Of a DNA stretch of 64,000 bases, positions 17,464-26,986 are shown in pieces; the stretch's first letter is position 1; each line of letters starts with the position of its first letter. The stretch covers positions 1-64,000 of the forward strand of contig NZ_JAJKFQ010000026.1 of assembly GCF_020966635.1 (NCBI RefSeq). Reading direction: 5' to 3'. Position numbers and translations under genes: made by a program. This DNA is from Stieleria sp. JC731 (lineage in GTDB: Bacteria; Planctomycetota; Planctomycetia; Pirellulales; Pirellulaceae). Below the pieces are notes generated by a model, which saw only the letters and a program-made list of their open reading frames with translations, did no database searches and was not told the DNA's origin.

Positions 17464-19284
17464 TTAGCGATCGTTGCTCAATGAAGCGGAATCGTTTTTC
17501 TTCAATGCCGCAATCGTCTGCTGAAACTCCGCTGCTGTCATCGTGCCTTTCAAGATTGTCAATTCATCGACCAGACCGTAGAACATATTGGCGTACGAAT
17601 AATTCGTAAACGTCCACTTCTTGTCGCTTTCTGCGTATTTCGTATTCGCCACCTCGAACTGGAAGCCCGTCGGAAGTCGGAACACTTCTGCGCGATTCTT
17701 GTCGACAACGACCGCAACAATCCCCTTTTGGACATCAACGGCGCACGCGATCTGATGCCAGCGTCCCGGGTACAACTTAAGATTCTTAAACGTATGAGTG
17801 ACGCGTTGATTGTTTAGCTCGATGTGCACAGCGTTGCCCTGACCGACGCCGATGTTAAACCAACGAGAAGATGTGCCACCGCAAAGAATCGTTCGGTTGC
17901 GATCAGAAAACGCTTGTGCTTTGAATCGAATCGCAAACGTGAACGATTGGTAATTCTGGTCTGGCGTTGACGCAATAGCCCGAAACCCGGTCCCTCCGTG
18001 AGAACGGTCGTACTGCCCGTTCAGCACAAGCGATCCGTTGTAGAACTGCGTATTCTCTAAGTCGAATGCAGATCCGGTTCCGTTTAGTTCGTTGGCATTG
18101 CCATTAAACTCGTAGTGAGCGATGACATTCGGATGCCGATGATCGCTCGCCTTGGCGCCAACGTCGGAGGACACCTGCTCGCCAGGTTCGACCTTTCCAT
18201 CAATCTCCACATGAAACAGCACGGCGTGCTTCCAATGCTGCTGGTTCAGCAAGTATACGTTCCCCGAAGTGACTTTCATGTCTCGAGGAGAGTCCTTCGC
18301 GGCTTCCGGCAGAGCATCAAGGTGATCGTCCAACGTTCCGGGACCGAGATCCTTGATTCGACAGGGAGCGTACGAATAAGCAAACTTTACTTTGCCTTCC
18401 GATTGAGTGAATTCAAGGTCCCACCCGTAAATGTCCGGAGTGGCCTTCCAGCGATGACCCGCGGGAAAGGTCTTTACGATTTCCTCGCTGTCAGCGAATG
18501 TGCCCTCGCCTGTATCAAGTACCCGATAAGTGATCTTGATTTTCTGAGGCAACTCCAAGCGGACAGGTCCAAAATCGGCGTCCTCTCCGGCCTTCACCGT
18601 CACCCGGCGACTTGCGCTGACATAGCCTTTGGCCATTAGACTAATGTAGTAGTCACCTTCGCTTACAGGCTCGGACTGGAGTGTTCCGTCCCGACCGACT
18701 TTCATCGTCATCGTCCTATACTTTCGGCCAACACCCTCGGAACCATTCGACGGCGTATTCGGCCGAGGAGTTCTGAGTGTGATACTGATTCTGGCGGCAC
18801 GAGCATCGTCCGTCGCTTCCATCGACAAGTTTCCAGAAATGCGACCCTTGTCGGCCGCCGAGGCCTTGGACATCCTCACGATTCCTACATCGACAATGCC
18901 ATTTTCGACTTGCGGGGCATCGTTCGGAATTGTGAAATCCAAAGGTTTGTAGTCGAAGTGCCGGAAGCCAATCGGAATGTTCAAATCACGGATCACTTCT
19001 ACAAAGAATCCTTCTTCCACGATGATCATTTGCGATATGACAGTTTCCGGATCATCGTTTCCGTGCAGCTGTACCCGACCAACAATCAAGTGAGCGTCGC
19101 GGTTCGCGTCGCGATAGCGATCACGTTCCGCAATCGCGCGTTCCATGCGTTTCTGAAACGCCTTTTGCGCTGACGGATACCGCTTCAATGCGTCCATCGT
19201 TGGCATTTGTCCGATAGCGACGGCAGGCAAAATGGCTGCGAAAATCAATACGGCGCGAGCAAAGATGTAAAACTGGGGAATCAT
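17464..19284 (-). CDS. secreted LamG/concanavalin-type protein with Ig-like middle
   Basis: The start at ATG 19284 gives a signal peptide (MIPQFYIFARAVLIFAAILPAVAIGQ); a longer frame begins at 19326. About residues 60-220 look like carboxypeptidase-regulatory/PEGA-type beta sandwiches (GTLQSEPVSEGDYYISLMAKGYVSASRRVTVKAG, in parts). The C-terminal ~200 residues form a LamG-like jelly roll: IAHYEFNGNANELNGTGS, SFTFAIRFKAQAF, RWFNIGVG, PGRWHQIACAVD and FYGLVDELTILKGTMTAAE. The order 'short Asn-rich start, change-in-state middle, DE-L end' is the usual LamG layout. It lies between the two sigma/kinase modules on the same strand but with gaps on both sides, so it may be an independent unit. Probable envelope or extracellular carbohydrate-binding role; no catalytic motif. 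Confidence 0.65.
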   Translation of the reverse strand: MIPQFYIFARAVLIFAAILPAVAIGQMPTMDALKRYPSAQKAFQKRMERAIAERDRYRDANRDAHLIVGRVQLHGNDDPETVISQMIIVEEGFFVEVIRDLNIPIGFRHFDYKPLDFTIPNDAPQVENGIVDVGIVRMSKASAADKGRISGNLSMEATDDARAARISITLRTPRPNTPSNGSEGVGRKYRTMTMKVGRDGTLQSEPVSEGDYYISLMAKGYVSASRRVTVKAGEDADFGPVRLELPQKIKITYRVLDTGEGTFADSEEIVKTFPAGHRWKATPDIYGWDLEFTQSEGKVKFAYSYAPCRIKDLGPGTLDDHLDALPEAAKDSPRDMKVTSGNVYLLNQQHWKHAVLFHVEIDGKVEPGEQVSSDVGAKASDHRHPNVIAHYEFNGNANELNGTGSAFDLENTQFYNGSLVLNGQYDRSHGGTGFRAIASTPDQNYQSFTFAIRFKAQAFSDRNRTILCGGTSSRWFNIGVGQGNAVHIELNNQRVTHTFKNLKLYPGRWHQIACAVDVQKGIVAVVVDKNRAEVFRLPTGFQFEVANTKYAESDKKWTFTNYSYANMFYGLVDELTILKGTMTAAEFQQTIAALKKNDSASLSNDR

Positions 19285-19567
19285 GGCGTTTGAAGTCCTG
19301 CCGAATAGTTGAAATGAGATCTCCACAGTTATCCCTGAACCGTTTTGCGACCAACGCGTCAGGAAATCTCAAAGATTCGGCTCGAGAAGATGAATTGCCA
19401 TGATCACGCACAATTCTGATGCTCGATCTAGGATTCTCGCATTGGACGAAAACGCAATGAAACGATTGCGACAAGAATTGGGATCTGGAAAAGTCACAGC
19501 GCATTGAATGCTCTATAAAGCACTCGTTGCCCTGCGTTTTGCCGACCCTCTATCACTCGGGAAAGCT

Positions 19568-22500
19568 CTAGCGAACTTCCGCGTTTTCAAAAGTGTTTGA
19601 AATGGAATCTCCGCAGCCCTGCGTGTTCCAGATGTAGACGGTTCCCTCTGCCGACGTGGACCACAGCTCTGAATCGTTTCTTGAAAAGCACAGGTCCGTC
19701 ACCGAATCGGTATGCCGATCGAGCAGCAGTTGCTTTTCCCCGCTAAGCGTGTCCCAAATCGCGATCCTGTGGTCTGCACTTCCGCTGGCCAGCGTTTCAC
19801 CATCGTGGCTGAGCGTCAAAGTCAGGACTCGGCCCTGGTGTCCCGACATTTGTCCGCGAAGCTTGCCTTGGAAGTCAAAAACCCGAATCACGCCGGACGC
19901 CATTCCGCTGTAGATCAGAGATTCTTCGCGATTGACTGCTAGTGAGTAAATGCGCCCTGCCCCGGCCCGCCACGACTGATTGATCGATCCATCGCTGACG
20001 TTGATGAGGCGGATTCGACCGTCCGCTCCGCCGCACAAGATTCCCTCAGATGCCGCAGCCATTGAAAGACAAGCCGATTCTCCATCAAGCTGCCTACAAC
20101 GATGAAGGATCTTTCCGGTCAGCGCATCAGCTGTAAACAACTCTCCATTGCGAAGCGCCACCAGAAGCACTTCTTCACCTTTGGAAAAGCACAACGATGT
20201 GACGTTGGCGTTGCATTCGATTTCGAAACAAGGCTTCGGAGCAAGGCAGACCGGCCCCGTGGATCCTGACAACTGTTCTGAAGACAGCTCCCGATCGCTG
20301 AAGCCTCCGTCCTCGCGTCTTTGGATAGCGACAACCTTGCTTGCAGGAGTTCGAAAGCCCAGAACGGCCATCTGTTGTCTATGTGAATAGGCGAGCCTCG
20401 AAAACTGGGAGTGGCTAACCTGAAACCCTTCTTTGATTTGGCAGGTCTTTCCATCGACCACAGCGCACCAGCCTTCTCGATGACAAACGAGTGTTTCACC
20501 CGATTCTGCCAATTGGACGGTACGCACTGGGGGCCCATACCCAAGATCGACTCCAGCAAACGTTTGTAACTTTCGTATCGTATCGTTTGGGTCACGGATA
20601 CGCCTTGCAAACAGCTTGCCCTTGCTACCACCAGTAGCAATCCATCGGTTATCAGAAGAAACAGCCGCAGCAAGAACGCTATCCGTTGCCGGACCGATCG
20701 CTTCCTGATCCGAGGGATTTAATACGGAGAACAGAAGCCCACCGCGACCGTCCGGAACGACGCATTGCGATCGCGGCCTAAATGCAAAATGGTTCGTTAG
20801 CGGCGAGGATCGTGCGATCAGTGACAACCTTCGTTGCTGGTCGGGCCATGTGGCAATTGCTAATCCGTTGTCGAGTCCAAGAACAAGACAAAAGCCAAAA
20901 TCCATTTCATAATTTGCTTCCGCTGCCCTTACCATTTGGGTCCCTGATCCGGTATTGATGAACTCTGGATCGAGGGTATCCAAAACATTGCTTCGCTGCA
21001 TTTCGTCGAGCGACTTTGCGTCCCAACGATGCCAAACTCCTTTTCGGGTCACACAATGGAGGACTTTGTCATCTGGAGTGAGCCACAAACCGGCGGGGAT
21101 TCCTTCAATCGGATCTCGTCCATTCACAGCCGTTCCCGAAGACAAATCAAGTCGAAATGGATCTCCATCTTTGGTAATCCCATAGATTTTGTCGCCCACC
21201 GATGATAACGCCATCCTTGCGCGGGTTATCAATGGCAACTCGATCCGGCGTAGGACTTCACCGGAATCCCAGGAGATCTCTAACAGATTGCCACCAGAAT
21301 CCTGGCAGAAAAAACTCGTCAACGCAGCGTGAGAAAGCAGGGTTCCGGCAAGCCGGACATTACAGGGAATGACCTTTCGTGTTTGATCGAAAATGTCGAC
21401 GAGTGAAAGGCATCTTGGCTTGCTACAGACGATCAGTTTTCTGTTGTCAGGCGAGAACTTGACTTGGTGTATCCCACCAAATCCGACACCCAACTCGGAC
21501 AAGTCAAACGAATCGTTGGTCACCTCCGAATGCAGAAATCTCCATGCGAAACCGCGATCTTGAAGAGGAAAGAGCGATTCATCTTCCAGTTGCTCCTTTG
21601 CCACAACCCGATTGCGTCCCAGAAACGATTGAATCGATCGGAGACGCGAACTGACCGTTCCCCTCTTGAGTTGCTTTTCTTTGGCCAGAAGCTTTTGGTT
21701 CTGCTGGTCGACTTCCCGTGCGTGCTCATACCTTGAAACAACGTTGACGCTCAGAAGCACAATAGCGATCAGCAATGTCGCCACGATGACGCTCCAGAGA
21801 CCAGCCAAAGTTGGATTTCGTCTCACCCATCGAGTGCTGTATTCAACCAAAGAAACTGGTCGAACCGCGACCATATCACCATCAATTAAGCAGTCTAGCT
21901 CTGCACAGAGTTGTGCAAACGACGAATACCTTTCCTCTGCATTCTCCGCTGTCATCCGTGCCAAGACAGCATCCAGATCTCGCGACCGCCATCCCACGAA
22001 ATCGCGTTCTTCACTGCGGGTGCGAATGTCTGTTGTACTTGCCGGTGTGTCAGATGATCGGGACAACAGATGTCTAAGCACAATTCCCAAGCTGTATATC
22101 TCAGAAGCCACACCAGGGCGTCCGCCCCCGTCTCTAAGTTCCGGAGCGATGTAGCCTGGCGTTCCTATAGGAACACTCGGGCCTTCCACGACATGACTTC
22201 CCGCGATCCTTGCCAAGCCAAAGTCTGTTAAGTGTGGCTCTCCGTTTTCTGAAATCAGAATGTTGGCGGCTTTGATGTCGTGATGCAGGATTCCTGATTG
22301 ATGAGCGTCTGCCAACGTAGACGCGACACTTCTGATAAGCGCAACAACCTCAATCTCGGACGCGTTCGTTTTGGATACATACTCGTCGATTTGGCCTCCA
22401 GGCAAGTATTCCATTGCTAACCAGCCGACCACGATTGATCCATGGTCCAGAACGCCACTGTCAAAGATGGTCGCTATCCGGTCGTGACCGAACTCCCTGA

Positions 22501-22885
22501 CAACCTCAATCTCGCGCACAAAGTGAACTTCGGCGAACGGGTTGCCATCGGACAGAACGACGACCTTCACCGCTGCATCACGCTGCAGATGCTTGTGCCT
22601 ACACCTGAAGACGGTTCCGAACCCGCCTTCGCCGAGAACTTCAACAACTTCGTAAGAACCGTAGACAAGGGGAAGTGGCGAATCCAAGTCTTCTTTGAGT
22701 GATTCGAAACGACGTTGACGATCGATCGCATTGCGGAGCGCCGTCCGTAGGTCGCTGCTTCCCTTACAGAGTTCTTCAACCGTTACCGGCGAACCTAACT
22801 CTTCAGCGATCAAGAACTCGTCTAGCAACTCACCCACCTTGGGGTCCTGAAGCGCATCCGGATTCTTCTCGTAGGGCAGATTCAT
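19568..22885 (-). CDS. membrane Ser/Thr protein kinase with WD40 propeller
   Basis: The start at ATG 22885 gives 1105 residues; a second ATG at 22921 would add 12. Kinase domain ~76-345: Gly loop LGEGGFGTV (84-92), Lys107 in AAVKVV, catalytic loop HHDIKAANIL (201-210; Arg of the common HRD is His), DFGLARI at 221-227, and GTPGYIAPEL. A transmembrane helix lies at ~362-382 (LWSVIVATLLIAIVLLSVNVV). The remainder is a WD40-type propeller: late repeats are clear (GRVLTLTLSHDGETLASGSADHRIAIWD in parts; DSVTDLCFSRNDSELWSTSAEGTVYIWN in parts), earlier ones are diverged. The HHD variant suggests an RD-minus kinase, less dependent on activation-loop phosphorylation. An ECF sigma gene lies ~190 bp upstream on the same strand, as in the other module. 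Confidence 0.88.
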   Translation of the reverse strand: MNLPYEKNPDALQDPKVGELLDEFLIAEELGSPVTVEELCKGSSDLRTALRNAIDRQRRFESLKEDLDSPLPLVYGSYEVVEVLGEGGFGTVFRCRHKHLQRDAAVKVVVLSDGNPFAEVHFVREIEVVREFGHDRIATIFDSGVLDHGSIVVGWLAMEYLPGGQIDEYVSKTNASEIEVVALIRSVASTLADAHQSGILHHDIKAANILISENGEPHLTDFGLARIAGSHVVEGPSVPIGTPGYIAPELRDGGGRPGVASEIYSLGIVLRHLLSRSSDTPASTTDIRTRSEERDFVGWRSRDLDAVLARMTAENAEERYSSFAQLCAELDCLIDGDMVAVRPVSLVEYSTRWVRRNPTLAGLWSVIVATLLIAIVLLSVNVVSRYEHAREVDQQNQKLLAKEKQLKRGTVSSRLRSIQSFLGRNRVVAKEQLEDESLFPLQDRGFAWRFLHSEVTNDSFDLSELGVGFGGIHQVKFSPDNRKLIVCSKPRCLSLVDIFDQTRKVIPCNVRLAGTLLSHAALTSFFCQDSGGNLLEISWDSGEVLRRIELPLITRARMALSSVGDKIYGITKDGDPFRLDLSSGTAVNGRDPIEGIPAGLWLTPDDKVLHCVTRKGVWHRWDAKSLDEMQRSNVLDTLDPEFINTGSGTQMVRAAEANYEMDFGFCLVLGLDNGLAIATWPDQQRRLSLIARSSPLTNHFAFRPRSQCVVPDGRGGLLFSVLNPSDQEAIGPATDSVLAAAVSSDNRWIATGGSKGKLFARRIRDPNDTIRKLQTFAGVDLGYGPPVRTVQLAESGETLVCHREGWCAVVDGKTCQIKEGFQVSHSQFSRLAYSHRQQMAVLGFRTPASKVVAIQRREDGGFSDRELSSEQLSGSTGPVCLAPKPCFEIECNANVTSLCFSKGEEVLLVALRNGELFTADALTGKILHRCRQLDGESACLSMAAASEGILCGGADGRIRLINVSDGSINQSWRAGAGRIYSLAVNREESLIYSGMASGVIRVFDFQGKLRGQMSGHQGRVLTLTLSHDGETLASGSADHRIAIWDTLSGEKQLLLDRHTDSVTDLCFSRNDSELWSTSAEGTVYIWNTQGCGDSISNTFENAEVR

Positions 22886-23073
22886 GCGAATGATTGAAGC
22901 GAAGCGTTGTTGGCCATGCAAGTCACCATTTTTCGATCTCTCTGGATACGCTCCTGGACACGCTTTTGGCTACGGTACGCTTGCTTGACCGCGCCGCAAC
23001 AGCAACGCCGCTTTAGCCGAAGCGACAAACTCCAATCTGGCGGAACAGCGTCGCCTGGGATCCTCGCCCATCC

Positions 23074-23679
23074 TTAATTCGCCAAACCGTCGAAATCACC
23101 CAATGCACAGATTAGTTGATCGCAAGCGAGTCGGTAGTTTCGCTGCACGGTTCGGATGCTGAGCCCCAGCTGATCAGCGATCTCCGACTTCTTCATCTCA
23201 TCGTACCAGCTCTTCTGAAATATCTCTCGTTGCAAGTCGGGTAGATTGTCGACTGTGCAGTGAAACAGCATCCAATCGACTCTTCGTGATGCAGGAGTCA
23301 ATTCAGACGGATGCGATTCCTCGGGCCTGTGATCTTCGTCACCGGCGACCGGTGTCGCGTGAGCCGTGCGAATCGACCGCCGATGCTGCCGAGCCAACCG
23401 CAGAAAAGTCCACTTCACATGAAGAACGACGATGCGGCGCAAATGCTCTTCGGAAGTTGGGCTAACCTTCTTCGAATTGATAGCCTCAAGCAACGATAAA
23501 GTCGCTTGCTGAGCCACATCCCCCGTCATTTCCCAACGACGAAGTTGTGGAAAACGCAAAAACGAGAGCCGGCACGACTCGGCAATCCAACTGCTCACCA
23601 GCTCTTGCCAATTCGGAAGATTTTTCACATCTGCTTCCAGCGATGCAACGTTCCGCTCCAATGATCTCTGCTCAGCCAT
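23074..23679 (-). CDS. ECF-type RNA polymerase sigma factor
   Basis: 201 residues. Region 2 corresponds to LPNWQELVSSWIAESCRLSFLRFP and DVAQQATLSLLEAI with the following EHLRRIVVLHVKWTFLRLARQHRR (residues ~20-110). Region 4 is LPDLQREIFQKSWYDEMKKSEIADQLGLSIRTVQRNYRLA in parts, a clear helix-turn-helix near residues 147-190. A charged linker (GDEDHRPEESHPSEL) joins them. The gene lies just upstream of the WD40 kinase, repeating the sigma-then-kinase order seen at 13-17 kb, here with a ~190 bp gap rather than an overlap. It probably directs transcription of a regulon controlled by that kinase (inference). Confidence 0.82.
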   Translation of the reverse strand: MAEQRSLERNVASLEADVKNLPNWQELVSSWIAESCRLSFLRFPQLRRWEMTGDVAQQATLSLLEAINSKKVSPTSEEHLRRIVVLHVKWTFLRLARQHRRSIRTAHATPVAGDEDHRPEESHPSELTPASRRVDWMLFHCTVDNLPDLQREIFQKSWYDEMKKSEIADQLGLSIRTVQRNYRLACDQLICALGDFDGLAN

Positions 23680-24307
23680 GCGAGCATTTTGGTTTCCGAA
23701 GCCGCATTTTTCAAGAATACGTGTCGTGAATCATGCATCAACACGCCGTTCCAAGTCCTCGTCAAACGTGTGACGAACATGGAACGCTCTCGATCTCCCT
23801 GCTGTCTCAAACAGCATTGCCGAGGCGAACGTCATGCTACAGAGTGCACTTGCATATTCGCACCGCATCCGTCCGAAAAGGTATGCCAGTACAAACCTGC
23901 TCGAATGTCTGGACACACAGCCGCCTGCGGTGCCGACCGATCCGGTTTAGTCGCCGGATTCGAGGTTTGGAGTCGTGTCGTCGTAGGAAAGTGTGAAGAG
24001 CAACTCGTCGCAGCTTTGTGTGTCGCTCATACTCCAAGTCAACGAGACCCAATCCTTCATTCGAACAAATTGTGGTTCTCGGAAATGGAGACTACTACGC
24101 CCCTAGCAGTAAGCCGTTTGGCTAACTTCACTCTTGATATTTAGCGGCGAAGAATAGTTCGGCCAGTGCCTACTGAGGTCTCGCTCCGCAGCCACAGCCG
24201 CAAGAGGGTCGTTCCTGCCCCCGCACAGAGCGGGCGTTTTGAATATACTGCTTTCCATCAATCTTTGACGAGTAGTTCCGAACTTCTTTACTCTATATGT
24301 CTGTTTC
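23680..24307. other. divergent intergenic region
   Basis: 628 bp between the minus-strand sigma factor and the plus-strand PEP-CTERM gene. It should hold both promoters. Several short overlapping open frames occur on both strands, but none shows recognisable protein character. No RNA gene or repeat was seen. Confidence 0.5.
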
Positions 24308-24979
24308 ATGCGCAGCTCTGTTGTCCCACTATTTCTAGTCTTACTCGCTTGTTTCCCGGCCAGCATCGTAAATGGAGATGCTGTGACAATCCTCAACCCT
24401 GGCTTTGAACAGTTAGTCATTGGCGGTAACGGCGGTGCCTTCGGCTATGTCCTCTACGACATACCCAATTGGACGTTCACTGGTGAAGTCGGAACGTTCA
24501 AACCGGATGGTGGGCAATTTCCTGGTGGCGTCCCTGAAGGCGTTAATGTCGCTGCTATTGGGAATCAATCAGGTAGCGGATCAATCTCTCAAACTCTTAA
24601 CCTGGCACTGCAACCCCACATGCGATATTCGCTAATGGTCGATGTGGGGAGACGACTTGACTTTCCTTTTACGACATACAGTGTCGAGTTGCTTGCGGGA
24701 AGCGAAGTGATTGCCACAGGTTCAAATGTTGATCCTAGTGCAGGGAACTTCCAACTAGAAGAACTTTCCTTCACAACCGGAGAGACGCACGCACAAATAG
24801 GGCAGGACCTCGGCATTCGTCTAACAACGAACATCGCTGGTGGCCAGGTTGACTTTGACAACGTCAGGTTGAACGTCAGCGCTATCCCGGAACCTTCATT
24901 CTTCGCATTCGGGCTATTGTCATCTGTCGTCGTCGCCACAAGACGAAGGCGATGGTCGCCAGAGAACCGCGTCCAATAA
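24308..24979 (+). CDS. PEP-CTERM sorting-domain protein
   Basis: 223 residues from ATG 24308. Signal peptide RSSVVPLFLVLLACFPASIVNG. The body is a jelly-roll domain typical of PEP-CTERM proteins with a carbohydrate-binding-like fold: VTILNPGFEQ at the start, ISQTLNLALQPHMRYSLMVDVG and QVDFDNVRLNV at the end. The C-terminus is AIPEPSF, a hydrophobic stretch (FAFGLLSSVVVA) and TRRRR, the exosortase recognition signal. The DNVRL strand preceding the sorting signal is standard for this class. A surface or exopolysaccharide-associated location is expected. No exosortase gene is in the window. Confidence 0.8.
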   Translation: MRSSVVPLFLVLLACFPASIVNGDAVTILNPGFEQLVIGGNGGAFGYVLYDIPNWTFTGEVGTFKPDGGQFPGGVPEGVNVAAIGNQSGSGSISQTLNLALQPHMRYSLMVDVGRRLDFPFTTYSVELLAGSEVIATGSNVDPSAGNFQLEELSFTTGETHAQIGQDLGIRLTTNIAGGQVDFDNVRLNVSAIPEPSFFAFGLLSSVVVATRRRRWSPENRVQ

Positions 24980-25078
24980 TCGAACTGGGTTGGGTCACCA
25001 TTTCCATTTCGAGATGTAGTGCTTTAGGCATCCTCTCACCAAAGTTTCTTGCTTCAGGGTCTGAATCCCGAGACGAAA

Positions 25079-26746
25079 ATGATTCCAACAGTTTGGTCAG
25101 CTGCCGCGCGTCTTGTCGTTTGTCATTGTGTTCCCGTTCTGCTCTTGTTGAGTTCAGCGAACTGGGGCTGCGCACAGAACGCGATTCATTCCTGGACGAA
25201 TACCGCCGGGAAAACAATCAGGGCAGAGTTCATCCGCCTTGAAAGAAACAAACTTGTCATTCGGAAAGGCGACCAACAGTTCAGCGTGACGCTCAGCCAG
25301 CTTTCTGCTCAAAGCCAAGACCAGGCATTGGCTTTGGCGAAGTCCCAGCATTCTCGCCACTCTTCGCCGACCGCGAATGAGATGTCAACTCTATGGGACC
25401 ATCTCTTGCCGAGCTATTCGAACTCTACGGAGAATAGGTTAACGGCCGCGCGAACGCTGATACAGTTCGCCAAAGAGCCACAATTGGCGACGGAATTCCT
25501 GGCAGGAAAGGTCAAACCTGTTGCCATGACTCAGAAAGAGCTACTTACTGTCCTTTCCGCATTAGGCAGCGCCGACGAAGCGGAGTGGAGACCTGCCTAC
25601 GAAAGATTGCTGGCTTGTGACCCTCGCCTGTTTATGGACGTCGAGAAAATCTTCAAGTTGCCGCAACTTAGCGACTATCCCGCACGCAATCGATTCGCTG
25701 ACTTTCTATTTGCCCTCCCCGCTGAAGACGTGGGGTTTAACGTATCACTGACAAACGGTCGCAATGAGGAACTTACCATTGTCACTCACGAGGACGGCCT
25801 TCGGCTGACATTCAAAGTGCACGTTGGTGATGGTTCGGGAAAGACGATCGAAGCATATCGAGGAGTCTCACGAGACGAAGGATTTACCACTGAGACAATG
25901 CGGCTCATGAAGTCATTGCTGTTGCTCGCGAGCTTCGATACCAGGGAATCCGGCGAAATCATAATGACCGTGGCCTCGGGGCATCCAAAAGCGATGTTGA
26001 CGAAGCTTGCTCAAGCATTGATCAACGAACGCAAGAATCCGAGTGCACGCGAAAGCCTCTCCAATCTGTGGGATGATCTCCCTGTAGGTGGCAATTTTGA
26101 GCTGCTGAAGATTCCGCCAACGCAAACCATTCTCCAATCCCTTGTCCAATCTCATGTATCGCCCGCGTACGCGATGATCCGCTTGACGAAAGAACCGGAT
26201 GCGGCAACACAATTCATTGGCGAGAAATTACACCCCGCAGAGATGTCGCCAGAGCAATTTGAGTTACTGCTTGAACAGTTAGCCAGCGATGATGAAACAC
26301 GATGGCGAGACGCCTTCAACAAACTTCACATCTTTAATCGTGTATGGGAGCTCGAAGAGATTGAGTCATTGCTCGCGCGTGAACAATTCCAAAGCTACCC
26401 TGCCCGACATCGACTCGTCGATCTCATCACTCTCACACCGTTGACTTCCAGTCAGTCAGCACTTAGGCGACGATACAAAGTGGTCACCGTTGTTGAGGCA
26501 GACGGTGAAGATAAGCCAAGGTTCGTCGTCCAATGCGGACCTGACGACAGATTTAGAGGATCATCCTCCATCTACTGGACGGAAGAGAACGAGCGCACGG
26601 CGATGTCCCTGCTATTGCTGGACAGCTTCAAGACCAGCCGCGCTAAGGAAATTCTCCAGTTGATGGCTTCAGGACATCCCAAGGCGAGTATCACTCAGTT
26701 TGCTCGATCAATTCTGGATAGCAATCAACCCGACCTAACACGGTGA
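25079..26746 (+). CDS. secreted SHD1-domain protein with internal duplication
   Basis: The start at ATG 25079 follows GAGACGAAA. Signal peptide ~1-33 (VVCHCVPVLLLLSSANWGCAQ). Residues ~35-85 form an SHD1 domain: SWTNTAGKTIRAEFIRLERNKLVIRKG in parts, then FSVTLSQLSAQSQDQALALAK. The rest consists of two homologous ~200-residue halves. Each has a helical part (LATEFLAGKVKPVAMTQKELLTVLSALGSADEAEWRPAYERL against AATQFIGEKLHPAEMSPEQFELLLEQLASDDETRWRDAFNKL, in parts), then the same YPAR(N/H)R tag and a closing LLLL.SF.T...EI...ASGHPKA signature. The halves resemble the HEAT-like regions of other planctomycete secreted proteins. Function unknown. The next gene carries the same SHD1 domain, suggesting a duplicated pair. 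Confidence 0.7.
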   Translation: MIPTVWSAAARLVVCHCVPVLLLLSSANWGCAQNAIHSWTNTAGKTIRAEFIRLERNKLVIRKGDQQFSVTLSQLSAQSQDQALALAKSQHSRHSSPTANEMSTLWDHLLPSYSNSTENRLTAARTLIQFAKEPQLATEFLAGKVKPVAMTQKELLTVLSALGSADEAEWRPAYERLLACDPRLFMDVEKIFKLPQLSDYPARNRFADFLFALPAEDVGFNVSLTNGRNEELTIVTHEDGLRLTFKVHVGDGSGKTIEAYRGVSRDEGFTTETMRLMKSLLLLASFDTRESGEIIMTVASGHPKAMLTKLAQALINERKNPSARESLSNLWDDLPVGGNFELLKIPPTQTILQSLVQSHVSPAYAMIRLTKEPDAATQFIGEKLHPAEMSPEQFELLLEQLASDDETRWRDAFNKLHIFNRVWELEEIESLLAREQFQSYPARHRLVDLITLTPLTSSQSALRRRYKVVTVVEADGEDKPRFVVQCGPDDRFRGSSSIYWTEENERTAMSLLLLDSFKTSRAKEILQLMASGHPKASITQFARSILDSNQPDLTR

Positions 26747-26986
26747 ATAGCGAAACGCACCGGTGGGTGACATCACACAAACGAGCGAACTCGCGCGAGG
26801 GCTTGGCGGTGATGAAAAGCTCGCCACAGCATGTCCTGAGATATTGCTGCGTGGCGGCAATTCGGAGAACGCTCGTGTCATACTCAAAATCGCACAACCA
26901 TTTTCGAATACAATGCCTAGCTTTGCGTCAATCCTCGACGAGCTGTTCTGAACATCTTCGCTCGCAACACCCGTTTTCGATTTGTT

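Noticed and set aside
23689-24144. 151-codon plus frame upstream of the PEP-CTERM gene
   Set aside because: Cys/Arg-rich composition without domain character, overlapped by frames on the other strand.
26763-26951. 62-codon frame between the two SHD1 genes
   Set aside because: GTG start without a clear ribosome site, short, and no recognisable motif; probably intergenic.
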